64,000 bases of DNA from Candolleomyces eurysporus (GCA_027579435.1 JANBPK010000715.1:1-64000), one strand, 5' to 3'; positions 34,048 to 45,938 are shown, numbered from the stretch's first letter. Numbers and translations: made by a program. Notes: generated by a model from the letters alone, not told the origin.

Positions 34048-36436
34048 ATGTCTATTAATGCCCCCCGCGAACCTTGTCAAGCTGAGATAGTGGGTGTCGT
34101 TCTTCTCATACTTCCTTTCATACTCATCACTGGCACCTTCTACGGCATGTCCTCGCAGGCGGAAACTTGGGAATCATCAGCTGATGAGCACCCCCAGCCC
34201 TCCAGCGATCCCATCTACGCGCTTGTCATCGGAATCAATGCTTATAAGAATTTACCAGTATCCCCGGTTCTTGAGGCCGCAGTAGCAGATGCTGATGCTT
34301 TCGAGGAATTTCTCGTGAATCAGCTGAACGTGCTGCAGCGAAACATCATTAGTCTCCGAGATGGCGAGGCAACGAGACAAGGAATCCTGGATGCCTTCGA
34401 GACACTCGAAATGAATACAGCGGCGGTAGTAGATCCTTGCATCGTCATATACTACGCGGGATGTGGAGCCGGTGGTTTCAAGCCAAAAGGTTGGGAAGAT
34501 TGGGCCACTGACACTAAACTCATTGAGCAATTATGTCCAAGTGATTTGGGAGCCGTGGTAGACGGTCAAGTCATCCAAGGTATACCCGATAGAATCATCT
34601 GCGGCCTGTTGANCTCTCTTGCAGAAAAGAGAGGAAATAATATCGTGAGTTCAAGCTCTCTATTCTAACGACACGACGCTTTATGTGTCGTCTCTCAAGA
34701 CTTTGATCATGGACTGCTCTCACTATTCCGGCGGAAACAAGCGTCCACACGAATTAGAGGCAATTGCAATTTCCCGTCATATGCCCTACCCTCCACCTCT
34801 CACCGCTGAGGCAAACCCTCTTGTCGATCAAGATCCAGCAACTGCTCCTGCGGCAACCAGAGTTGCACGCAGGACATCAGGGTTTGGAAGCAAATATGAT
34901 CATTCTCACGTGTTNCTCGCTGCGTGCGCTAGCGGCTACGAAGCGCTTGAAATGAAAGATGGTGAAGGCATTAATCGTGGTGTTTTCACAGCAGCGCTGC
35001 TCGAGTCTCTCAACCGCGGGAAACTTGAAGAAATGACATATGAGTCTCTTGTGGAAAACCTGAAATTGAACACCCCTCGATGGTAGGCTTTCCGTGACTA
35101 TATGACGGTGTTTTTGGCTTACACTTTTCTTTTTGGCGTCTGCCGTCTACAGGCAGGTTCCATATTGCATGGGTGCCAACTCTGATCGCCCACTCTTTAA
35201 TCGAGGAGGATATCGTTCCGACCCTTTCTACCTGCCATGCAAGCGGATCAAATCGCCTCAGGGCCAGGTGACTTTCACCTTATACGCCGGAAAGGCGCAG
35301 GGCATCGAACAAGGTCAACAATTCTCCATCCATGAAAGGGTTCCTTTGGGAGGTAGTAAACTTTCTCGGCCTTCGATCGGGACGATGCAGGTCGTCTCAC
35401 TTGGACTGACTTCATCGAGGCTTGAATTTCTTCCGGGTACGAGAGAACTGAGAAGGGTCCCACCAGAATTCTATGCCCACCCACTATCTTGCGCGGGACA
35501 GGACCCTTATACAATATATTGCCAGGATAGGCAGNTGCTCGACGCCATATTTCCCCATGGACTATCCGNAGAAGGGATAAACTACGCAGAATATCCGACA
35601 CAAGCAGGATTGATCCTCACCGTTGAAGGAGAGCAGGTCCACATCGACCAGAACGNTCCAGTGCTCAAGGACTACATCCCNACCCGTTTCAATTGTAACA
35701 TCAACCGCAACGAGACACACAGGCTGCAGAAAGTTATTCAATCATGGCGCCATTTCAATTACCATCTCCGTCGTCATCCACGAACCAACGACGCCTTTCC
35801 NCAAGTTCGGATGGAGCTTCATTACCTGAAATCTACGAACCGCGATTACTTCTACCCAGAGTACATACCAGTGGGTGAAAACCTACTTGCACAAGAACCA
35901 GCCCTGGTCCCGGTTCCCAATCTTGACGATCTCGATGGCTCTCCGCTTGGGATGACGCTCTATAACGATGGAGCCAACCCCGTGTACCCGTACTTGTTTT
36001 ACTTTGAACCGGACTCTTTAACGATCAGTAAGTTGTTGACATCTTGCTTCATGCTTCAGTGTTCACGTTGGCTGATCGGTAATGCGTAGCTCCCTGGGTA
36101 CCCAGCGATGCATCAGGACGGTCTGTNGACGCGCCACTCCAACCTGGCTCTCAACTCGCCCTTGGATATGGGAACGGTGGTGCTACTCCATGGGAGTTCG
36201 TCTTTCTGGACGACCGCCCCAAGGACATTGGTTTTTTCAAACTCTTCCTCTCGTCCTCACCGGCAAACTTTGCTTGTCTAACGAGGAAAACGCCTTTCGA
36301 GCAGGACACATGCACTAGACTGGCAGAAGAGTCGGATGAGGAAGCAAAGGAGGCTGCAGCACTGGAGACAAAGCTCGACGATAGCACAGAAAGCTGGGGA
36401 GTAAAGGTGGCGACGGTGATACAGATCAGGAANTAG
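34048..36436 (+). CDS. caspase-like pseudoprotease, array copy 4
   Basis: Exons 34048-34089, 34159-34644, 34700-35082, 35153-36027 and 36090-36436 give 710 residues with the same intron phases as the other copies. The frame is fully open, but both catalytic residues are changed. The His motif reads YYAGCGAG (Cys at about residue 116), and the Cys motif reads MDCSHYSGG (Ser at about residue 183 where the others have the second Cys). Each change is visible in the nucleotide sequence (CAT to TGT; TGC to TCT). Protease activity is therefore not expected, although the neighbouring Cys182 remains. The fold and long C-terminal region are retained, suggesting a decoy or regulatory partner of the active copies (inference). 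Intron 1 is 69 nt without a stop, so retention would add a hydrophobic segment (VGVVLLILPFILITG) in frame. Confidence 0.83.
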
Positions 36437-36580
36437 TCAGTATCTCCGTATATTGCGAGAATTAGCTGGACGTGAATGTAGTCGACTCTGAGGGCTCGTA
36501 TCATCTAGGGATCTTTCGCTGATTTTGTCGTTAGTGCATGTACGCTTATGTGTTNCGAATTGAATACCATCATNATGCCG

Positions 36581-38138
36581 CTAGATATCGTCTGTTCCTC
36601 CGGTTTCCTCTGCAGCCCGCCGTCGTTCGCTCTTGCGAAAACCCTTNCCCAGCCTCCATCTTTCGTTGGCCACATCCACATGATCCAGACGTTTCCGTTC
36701 CAAGACTGGTGTATATTTGATGACCCGTTTTGAAGTACCACCACCGAGTGGCACTTGGATCGCCTCTTGAGGTTTTTTCCGAGCTTGGAGCTCATTGGGT
36801 TGCTCGAGCGGAAGTATCGATCTCGGAGGGGCATGATGCTTTGCCACAGCGAGCAAGAAATGTTCGTTNAGAGCCGCATGAATGTGGGATCGCGTAACGA
36901 TATTCTGAAGCTCGCGTTGCATTTCGCCATCATCCACGAATTCAACGNTTTTCTGGTCGACCAGTTGTCCTCCAAGTGAACGTGCCTTCCGGATATCCGC
37001 AGTCCCATAACATAAGGGGAAGTCCGTCTGCCATCTGGTACTCCGGCTTCCGGTCGACCACAGGATACGATGCTTCCCCGTCTCTAGGTGAGATATCACC
37101 TTCTGAGACGTTCAAAAGGCTCGAAACGAGAGAGGGAGGCTCGAGACCCGTGCCAACGAGGAATAAAACAGCCATGATGTGTCGAACTTGGTGATAAAGA
37201 AACGCACTGCCGACCAAGTTGAAGACGTGGAGGTTNTCGTTGAGCCGTTCGATATGGGCGCTCAGAACATTTCGCTTGAACGAAGTGATTTGCTTCGCTG
37301 CATCCAATTTGCACAGGTTACGGAAATCATGTTCGCCAACCAATCTTGANGACCCATCCTCCATGCGGGAGATATCCAGGTTTTGAGGTGAGAAGAAATA
37401 TTTGTAGTGTCGCCATTTGCAGGAGAACCGTGCCGANAATGTCGAAGGTACTGGGGACCAGGCGACGACCCGGATAGTGTCGGGCAGCATTCGATTAAGN
37501 ATGGTTACATAGTCGTGCTCATTGCGNGATTGNGATCTAGGCACCTTCTTCTCTATATTCTCAGGTATGGTCGTCGGGGCTTCGTCCTCGTCCAGAGGTG
37601 ATTTTGACGAGCATGGNGCGATAGCTGGAGGGCCCACCNCAGCTTCTTCGAGCTCNTCGACNGGTAGAGCGCTCCGCACCCATAATGAAACGACCTGCCC
37701 AGCACCACTAACCCCACGGTCCGTTCGCCCACACCGTTCCCAACCACACCCATCGAANCCAGCGTCAACATCAATGAGCCTGGCTTTAGCCAAAGCATCA
37801 AACANAACTCCTTCTACCGTCGGAAGAGGCGTTTCTCCTATTTGAAAGGCAAGCCCTCCGTATTCCCATCCTGCATANGTAAACCTGAGAGCGATCTTCC
37901 GCCGTGGATATTCGTAAAAGCTGAAGACTCTTGTTGTAGGTTTTGGTTTATCGACGCNATTTGTTGNCAGCAGCTGTGTTTCCGACAGTTTCTGTTGACC
38001 TTCTAGGGCCAATAGCCTCTCAACCAACTGTTCCCGAGACCATCCTGCGTATTGTGTCGGTGCTGCTGCAGTGGCCATCGCTGAAAATTGAAAGCGGCGG
38101 GATGAACGTGTGAGTGGGCTTCGTAAGCGAGAAATCAT
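36581..38138 (-). CDS. PUS3: tRNA pseudouridine(38/39) synthase
   Basis: Isomerises uridine to pseudouridine at positions 38 and 39 of the tRNA anticodon arm. The catalytic Asp lies in [10 protein letters not shown]. Further family blocks are [26 protein letters not shown] and [12 protein letters not shown]. The frame as given stops after RPE at an N (36948). Deleting that N continues into [14 protein letters not shown] and then [20 protein letters not shown], the expected conserved C-terminus, so the break is an artefact. The end is 36581 if the N at 36647 is a real base, otherwise slightly further left (about 36505). About a dozen more Ns lie in the coding part. Two Met candidates exist: Met1, followed by an Arg/Ser-rich, acid-free stretch like a mitochondrial presequence, and Met21. 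It is convergent with the caspase array. Confidence 0.9.
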
Positions 38139-38374
38139 GCACTGAAAGCACTTAATGCTTTTCCTAGAATATTACTCAACGAGCTGAAGCTCCAGAGNNG
38201 TGAAAATGNAGTGTTCGGAGAAGGGAGTTGGTGGCAGTAGACTGTCAACCTAACATCGGCCGACAAACGGCATAAGCGGTAACNTCCGAACGCCTCTGAT
38301 GTACATCATGCCGGCTCAAGCCAACTGATGATATCTCTTCCTTTNCCTCCACTCCATGCTCCAAGAGCTCAATA

Positions 38375-40302
38375 ATGGCCGAAAAACTGTATAATGATGT
38401 CTTGGTTAGCATCCTGGGGTACCACCGCGATGACTATTCGCAGCTTTACTGGATCTCTTTGGTTAACAAAGAGTTCAATCGGGCAGCTTCAAACATGCTT
38501 TACCATCGCGTGGTCCTCTCGCCTCCGACATCTTTGCTTCACCAACTCAATTTGATGGATACGGGCGCCATTAAAGTAAGTTTTATATCTGAATCCAACC
38601 CCTGGGTGAAATGCAATATTCTTGTTATTGACGGCGACGCTTCGACCCCCTGAACGGTCTTGGTTGACATCCTCATACTGCTCTGTTAACACAGAGTCCC
38701 TCCAACTTACCATCCGCAACGTTGCCACAGTATGCATCGTTAGTAGTCGAGCTTGAGGTTAGCGGTACGTCTATCATTTTCATGGTATTACCATCATNGG
38801 CCTCGCCCGACCCCGATCCNCCCTTCACCTGTGACACTGTCCCTCATCGAGGGTCCCTCAGGAGCTGATAATAAAATTTCAATAATACAGGTTTTTTATC
38901 ACCCAGAGCACCTCCTCGGAATACACTGCATACCATCCTCAGTGATGCCCTTCGAAAGTTTACCAGCATCCGTTGCCTTAAATTCGTTCCAGCCACCTTC
39001 CACGAAGACGTGTTCATCGACAGCTTGAAGCTGCTCCCGAATTTTGAGAGTTCTCTGCGGGAGCTTGTGCTCAACTCTTCATGTACCTCGGACGAAGAAA
39101 AGGTGTCGCTCTTTACGGATATCAAGGGGCTATACAAATTAGCTTTGTACAGTCCTGGCCGCGCTGTCTTGCAGGCCCTCCCCGACTGGCTGAAAAAGAA
39201 CGCCGATACACTGACTGAATTGCATCTGCTCGTGCGTCCAAACGGTGATGGATGTACACCCAGCGACTAAATTTTTTTGCAGGATAATTGTGGCTCGGTG
39301 ACCCCAGGGGTCCTAAATTCGTTCTTGCCGCACGTACAAGAGACTCTAAGAGCGTTCAGCCTCGGCTTGTCCTACTCTATCACGGATGAGAACGTCTTTA
39401 CCTTTCTCAGCCAACTTCCGAACCTTGAATACTTACGACTGCGCAATTACTGGGTACGACATGCGCCTCCTTATCCTGAGCGTGGACTAACAAATAAACA
39501 GCAAATGAAACCACCAAAAAATAAACCGGGCCTCCCCAACCTCAAGTCCTTCACAGCCGATTATGGTGGCTCCAGCTTCACCACGTGCGGCGAGGTCTCG
39601 AGGTTCTGCAAATGGGTTCGGAGAACTATCGCAGCTTCTCCGATCCAAACTCTTCGCATCGTTGCAGAAGGAGTCGGCGATGACGACCAAGGCCATCACG
39701 CTGCCACAGCATATCCTGCCTTTGACAGTCTCATCGACCACTTATCCAAGAAGCACGCGACGACGCTTCGCCATCTACACATCAACACTGCGTTTGTGAG
39801 TCTGGACGCGTTCAAACAGTTGCTCGAGTCGTGCGATCGTTTGGAGAGCTTTCATATCTCGGCTGGGAAGAACGCCATCGTCAGTTGACCTTCGTAAGAT
39901 GATGGGAGTTGCAGCGCAGTTTTTCACTGACGTACTCATAGGCACGACTCTCCGAATTGCTGCCAAACCACACGCCAAATCTCCACACCGCTACATTCGA
40001 AATTCGGAATGTCAAAAGACGGAAGCTCAAAATCCGGGAGGAAGAAATAGCTGAAATTATGCAACGGAGCCTTCATTTGCGGAGATTATCAGTGAACAAG
40101 ACACATTGGGAGGTGCGTTATTACAGCCGTTCTTCCGCTCCTCGTCCACCCAGCGTGATGGCAACAACGGATATTTTACTTACATACTCTCAATTTTTAG
40201 GGCTCTTGGAAAATTGACTCTCCAACGGGAGAAAGCAAGTTCGTGGTCGAAGATGTGGTGGTGCCCGTTCCTCCGTGGAAGAAGAAGAACCTACATCTAT
40301 AG
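38375..40302 (+). CDS. F-box-like / leucine-rich repeat protein
   Basis: The N-terminus (MAEKLYNDVLVSILGYHRDD, then LVNKEFNRAASNMLYHRVVL) has the pattern of a fungal F-box. It is followed by leucine-rich segments such as LPNLEYLRLRNYW and TLRHLHINTAFVSLDAF. Exons joined by GT-AG sites run from 38375 to a TAG at 40300-40302 with about six introns; the early exons (38580-38930) are the least certain because of two Ns and several possible acceptors. F-box proteins of this type recruit substrates to SCF ubiquitin ligases, and the repeats give target choice. No target can be inferred. It starts about 240 bp from the divergent PUS3 gene. Confidence 0.7.
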
Positions 40303-41150
40303 GCCGCCGCTCTCTCCGGCGGGTCTCGTTCAGATAAATACATTCTCCTCAAATCACCACTTCTGACACATAGAATACGAATGCGAGTTGCTTCTCCATG
40401 TTCCTCACTTAATCATCGTAAACTGGCCCTAATTTGAGAGCGTCAATGAAATGACAGAACCAAAGTCTAGCCTGGAAGCCGTGGGGGCAGGTACAACACA
40501 GAAAAGTAACTTTCAAGCTTGCTAAGATTTGATGCGGGAAGTGGACTCCCCCCGAGACTTCGATCGCGTTGAGAAATATATACTCTCTGAGAGCCCGAGT
40601 AATCGAGGAAAGGAAGGGAAGTGAGAAGGGAAGAGAAGGGCCTGGAGAAGTACGGCCAGTCATTTCAGTGAAAAAGCACTCGAGGAAACCTGCCTTCGCT
40701 GAGCGTGCATAAGCCGGGCGAAAGCAGCAACACTAACGCTCTCCTCAAGTTCGTCAGCCGACATGGAAAGAACTTGAGCCCGGTTGAAGAAAGCCCAATT
40801 AGTCGTCAACCACAAAGGTCCATCAATCGAATTTAAGATAATAACAATAATCAGGAGTGCATAGGGCGACAATGGGACGTAATGAGAAAATCGAATTGCG
40901 AATGAAGGATTGAGATACGCGGGTCGAGGACGGTCGAGAAGAATACGGATATGTACTAAGACTATCAAAAAAAAATGATGCATACGTGAACCACAGAACG
41001 ATGTCAGAAAAAGAAGGCTTAAATGCCTAATGGAACGAATGAGCAGGGTCCGACGTCTACTGACCCATCATGGCAGAAAGAAATGCTACTGTGTGCCGAA
41101 ACTGGAGAGCTGAAGGACCAGGAACAATGTTAAAAATACAAACCGAGTAT
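40303..41150. other. convergent intergenic region
   Basis: Between the F-box stop and the P450 stop. One minus-strand open frame (40660-40983) is hydrophobic but has no splice or family support. Nothing else was seen. Confidence 0.5.
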
Positions 41151-43544
41151 CTAGAGTTCGAGCTCGGTCTCTTTTACGAGAGTCAACACTCGCTCGGATC
41201 GAGGTTTAATAGAGCATGTAAACGGTTTGGGGTGTCTAAATTAAATATAGAGAGATGAGAGGAGGTTATTAGGGAGCTCGAACACACACGGAGACGACGA
41301 AACGAGACGCACCGAACAAAACTTTCAGTATATTCTGCCTTGGGTAAGACCGGAGTACCTTCAGAGTCGCATGCGGGCGAGATGTCGAAACATGCCGTGA
41401 TTGCTGCTAACGTCAGGAATACACTCGAGTCTGCCAAGAAACGGCCTGGACAAATTCTATACAAAGCAAGAAAGATGGCGCTTAAGCCAGGCTCTTTCGA
41501 TGAACGGACTATCAAAATACTTACCTGCGCCCGAAGCCAAAGATAACATCCTTAGGATCAGGAAGGGAATCATCTTCGAGATATCTTTCAGGATAGAATT
41601 TATCAGAGTCCGAGCAGTCTTGAAGTATCGAGCTGAAGAGAAACGGTCAGTACAGACGAAAGACCAATACCACCGAACATTCTGGACGTACTAAATGTTC
41701 ACAAGGACTGTAGAGCCCCCAGGAATGACAAAGTCTCGGTAGTAGTCGTCTTCCATCAGACGGTGAGGCAATCCCAGTGGTACCGGGGGGTTCCATCTAA
41801 ATTCCGAGTTAGTTACACCATTCCCTACACGCCCAACATTTTACACGCTTCGAAAAACGCACCGAAGGACCTCCTTGAGCACGCAATCAAAGTATGGAAG
41901 AGAATCTCGATCCTCTAGAGTAGGCAAACGGCGATTACCGACGACTTGATCCATTTCAGCCTGAGCCTTCTTCAAGACGGCCGGATGAAGAACCATCGCC
42001 AAGACGAAGGTATGCAAAAAGGCTACGGTCTATGGGTATTCGTTCGAAGAGAAGACCTGTTAGCGAAGGCGCATGAACTCTATGTAAAGTCAAAACTTAC
42101 AGTGTCCTCTGCCGCTGATCGCATTTTATGACAGAGCTTGAGTACTTCCCCACACACAGTTAAGTGGACTTTTGCACAACTTACCGGCATAGAGCGTTCC
42201 TGCGGACCCTTTAATATCTTCTTCATCTTCTGGGAGAACAGATCCATCCAAGGGATTCGTGTTCGACTCCAAGAGCGCAGAAGTATATGATGGAATAGCT
42301 ACCCCGGTTTTCTGTGAAGGTGGAGTGTTATGATAACCGTTCCCATGCTAATGAAGGAAGACTTGCCATCTCGGTCTTCACCAGCTCGTATGGAACGTCC
42401 ATCATGGCTTCCACCGCCTTCCTCGTCTCCAGTGCGTCCTTCTTGAAGTCAGAGAACGGTGCCCATGTTGGGATATGTCTAAGATGAAGCGCGGAGTTAG
42501 GGAGTTAGGAAATAGCCATGTGTACGAGGTTCCCATGCTGCAGCCACCAACCTCAGCGCTGGGAAGAAATCCACTAATGTTGCGGCAGGAGAACCAGATT
42601 GTATGGTGAGTGTCGCTGCTCTCTCGGCTATACATCGCTGACATGAGACATATGTCAGTCTTCGAATTACGAGACTCACCGAGGTGGATAAACTGATCGT
42701 CGACAGAGTGGACCTCATGGCCATACGTGATCTTCAAGATTGTAGCTGCAGCGTATCTAGAGGGGTTGGGAATGGAGATTAGGACAAACACCCTTCAGGA
42801 TAAGAGGGTGTCCATCATACCGCCTAAGGTGGTCGACGAAGTTGTCGGGCGTGATGAGCAGTCCTTCCATAAGAGTAAGCCTTTCTTTGTGTTGGAGGGG
42901 GCGAAAGGCGGAAACCGCGCGCGAATTGAACATTTGGTTCATGAAACGACGATGCTTCCTGAACCGAGGTCCGCTAAAAGCAAAGAATAGGGTTTCATTA
43001 GTGTCTGCATACTCTCATGATTTCATATAGAAAACGTACTATCTGACATGCGTAGAGGCACTGTGCCAGCCCATCCTGACACACGGCAAGCGCACGAAGG
43101 CGACTAGTCAGATTGGCGCGTGCGTAGAGGGGCGCTGTAGCACTTACAGCTCGGAGAATAGGACGAAGCGGGGACGATCAGAGTAAATGGAGCTCCGTTT
43201 ATCAAGAAGGTCACGGGCAGCTTGTAGGCTGTCTATGATGACCATCGGCTGTCCAAAAATTTGTACGTAGACGACATCGCCTAGCTAGCGTTCAGCGTTG
43301 GGGCCCCCAAAGACGACCGCCACATACCATAGTTGCTCGCCCACGACCGAAAGACTTCTGGCTGGTTCGATGTCGGCATTTGCAGGACGTTCCCTATGAA
43401 CGGCAGTGGTTTCGGCCCAGGGGGTCGGTGGACGGTCGGTCCGGCGTTAAGGACGCGATACGCATAATAGGCAGCACCTAGAACGGTGGAAACGACGGCG
43501 ACATTGGAGAAGGACAGCAGGTGGGGGTCGACAGAGAGAGGCAT
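41151..43544 (-). CDS. cytochrome P450 monooxygenase
   Basis: Start ATG 43544 gives an N-terminal membrane anchor ([20 protein letters not shown]) and the Pro-rich hinge [13 protein letters not shown]. Following exons encode [25 protein letters not shown] and YGHEV. The K-helix ExxR lies in CVLKEVLR and is followed by [12 protein letters not shown]. The heme-binding loop FGFGRRICPGRF is split by an intron near 41467-41513. The last exon reads to TAG at 41153-41151 ([14 protein letters not shown] is the usual fungal ending). Ten or more introns give about 500 residues. The heme Cys, ExxR and anchor are all present, so it should be an active, ER-bound microsomal P450. The motifs resemble basidiomycete secondary-metabolism or xenobiotic P450s; the clan and substrate cannot be fixed. 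No other pathway gene lies next to it. Confidence 0.85.
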
Positions 43545-45738
43545 GGGTGATGTCCAAAAAGCAAAGGAGATGCGCAAGGCAGCTTTATAGAAGTTGGGTA
43601 TGACATCGAACACACCCGTCAGTCCGATCGCATCCTAACAGGGCTTGACGAACCCCGCAATTGTGAATGGGGTTAACTGGAAACAACAAACTGGTGAGAG
43701 CCTCCGTTGATAGTTTTTTTCTCATGGGGGAATTGGGCAGGTCGGTCGAATGCGCCAAATCGTACATTCCCCGGTGTAAGCGCAGGCAACAATCGGGGAA
43801 AAGCAACGGGGTTCGGTCGACAACGAGGAAGATAGCATTTTTGGCGCTTGCGGCAGCAGAGTTCCGGCGAGGCAAATCCATCAGCAGTCCCAGTAATAGA
43901 ATTCCAACTCCCGTGGGTTCGTAGTGCTCGACTATGTCAAGTCATTACAAGAAGCGAGACGGGACAAGGAAGTAAATCAAAACGTCCATTCAGAAGCCTC
44001 GAGGGTGCGGTGGCTTCAAAAGGTTCCGCTGATGCCTTGATGGCTTGTCAGTGCACCAGATTCCTTCCCGATTAGCCTTTCGCCGACCCTTCGTAGCAGT
44101 GAGAACATACTTTTAGGGGTGACAGAATAACGTACCTCCAAGACCTTCTCATGTCTCCAGAGTCGTAACAGTTGCGACTCCGGTCGGCAGCGAAGGTGGA
44201 GACAGTCCAAGCTCGGCCTAATACAGCCGATAACTCCAATAATTTCAGCTCTCCAGCGGTCAATTTGAATTCATCTAAAATGAACGGAGGCTAAACACGG
44301 CAGCCTTGAAGAATAGGTACGGGGAGGTGAAGTACCCGGATCCTGGTACAAACGCTATTCAATGTTATCAGTATGACGCCCACCATTGTGAATAAAGTAA
44401 GAGTGACAAACCATTAGTGAAATGAATTACACAAACCAAAGAGGGCCTACAAAACAATTGGAAGCCGCGATCAGTGTGGGAGTAGCTCAGAAAAAATGAA
44501 TTGAATCGACCAACTGACCATCCTCATGCATCAAACCAATATCAATGCGCTTGTACCCACAGCAGCCCATTCTGATAAGAAGGTTGACCCCATGCGCCGG
44601 TGACCAGGAGAGGGTTGACCCAGGAACCTAGACAAAACTGAACTGCTGTGAAACAGTACCGAGGTAGAGTAGGCCCATGGAGAACACTGCATCGTGGAAT
44701 GCCGAAATTGGGGTATGCACGCTTGGATTGGTTGCTGTAATTTTAGCTGATGTCGCTGTGACTCTTTCTGAAACCATTCCCTTGATACCGGCATAATCGG
44801 GCTGTCCTTTGTGCAGGCTAGTAAGCCCCTACCGGCATGAGTGACGAATCGTATACGTATCCGTCCATCCGTCAGCCGGCTAACAGACTTTCCAATCCTA
44901 CTGGAGCTGAATCATATTGAACTAATAACGACCGAAACATCACAGAGAAGATAACGGACCATATACTAGTGCACAGTCTAGCTGTAGTATGCAGATGTAG
45001 TCCCTCAAGCAGGCTAGACGGCTGATTGAGCAGCTAGTAATTGTGGCTTTCCTTCTGCCGATGGTGGGACCAGCTACCGCCCGGCCATCGAAGCAAGCAG
45101 CCAACCAACGCCAGTATTATAAGCGTCTGTCGAATGTCGACGATTGGATCAATGCTGGAGTAATGCACGCAGGAAGCCGATAACCTACCTCGACTCGTAC
45201 TTCCTGATCCTTGATCGGTGCCACAATGACCACTCCACGCACATCCAAACAAAGTTCAAGAGTCAGCGCAGAGTAGATCGAAGAAAAGGAAAGGGAGAAC
45301 TAGAAGGAAATTGACCATGATTAGTTATTATTACCAAGGAGCAGGCGCAAAAAGAAATAAAATTCAAACAGGCTCGAGTTAGTTTGACGTTCTCGGCATC
45401 GGCGTCGATCCCCAATACCCTTACCATACTCTCCAAATGTTAATTGACAGCACAAACTACCTGATCAGGGACCGCACCCCGTACGTTCAAGAACGAAATG
45501 GATTTATAAGAAAATTAGGGACGAATAATAGGACACCCAATAGCTCCTGGACAATTCCCGGACGTTCGGGTTCCAGTGCCATGGCAAATTTCCGAGAACG
45601 GATTCAGATTCTCGTCAGAAAGCAAGTCCCTCTTGTTGAGGGAAGTGTCAAGCGGCGTCTGGGTCCTGATAGGCAAAGGTCGTAGTGTGAGCGGTAGGGA
45701 GGTCTTCTAGCGTGGGTAGCATGAAATCTTCACGAAGT
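43545..45738. other. 2.2 kb without recognisable gene
   Basis: Frames are short, stops frequent, and no spliced chain or RNA gene could be supported on either strand. It may contain old decayed sequence that I cannot identify. Confidence 0.5.
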
Positions 45739-45740
45739 AC

Positions 45741-45860
45741 TCGTCGAGCGATGGAGGGTTTTGTCGGGCAGCGGAGAATTTCATCGAGCGACGGAGGATT
45801 TTGTTGAGTGGCGGAGGATTTCTTCGAGCGTTGGAGGATTTGGTTGAGCGACGAGAATTT
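45741..45860 (+). repeat. 20-bp minisatellite, six copies
   Basis: Six consecutive 20-bp units with the approximate form TCNTCGAGCGACGGAGGATT; breaks fall at 45741, 45761, 45781, 45801, 45821 and 45841. Units differ at several sites but keep exact 20-bp spacing. It lies just past the 3' end of the GH30 gene. Because 20 is not a multiple of 3 it is unlikely to be coding. Confidence 0.85.
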
Positions 45861-45938
45861 TGTCGCGTTCGGTGCCGGAGCTGGGTAAAGGGGACCCAAA
45901 AATAAGACGCTAGGAAATCAGATTTCGCGCGCTGAGAA

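Larger units (their letters stand above)
18587..36660 (+). repeat. tandem duplication array: Lon 3' end, caspase gene, PUS3 tail
   Basis: Start-to-start distances of the four caspase genes are 4,947, 4,655 and 3,661 bp. Units 2 and 3 begin with a Lon fragment that starts at the same point in exon 6, and the flank of copy 1 resembles the PUS3 3' end. The breakpoints thus lie in Lon (about 18587) on the left and near the end of PUS3 (about 36650) on the right. Copies differ enough that the events are old, but local patches are almost identical. Confidence 0.8.

Noticed and set aside
34048..34668. Copy 4 as a gene with an unspliced N-terminal membrane segment as its main form
   Set aside because: The other copies splice the same region with identical phases, so the spliced form is preferred; retention is kept only as a hypothesis.
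40660..40983. Minus-strand hydrophobic open frame downstream of the P450
   Set aside because: Starts in a T-rich stretch, lacks splice sites and family likeness.
45741..45860. Possible CRISPR-like array
   Set aside because: Units abut with no spacers and the genome is fungal.
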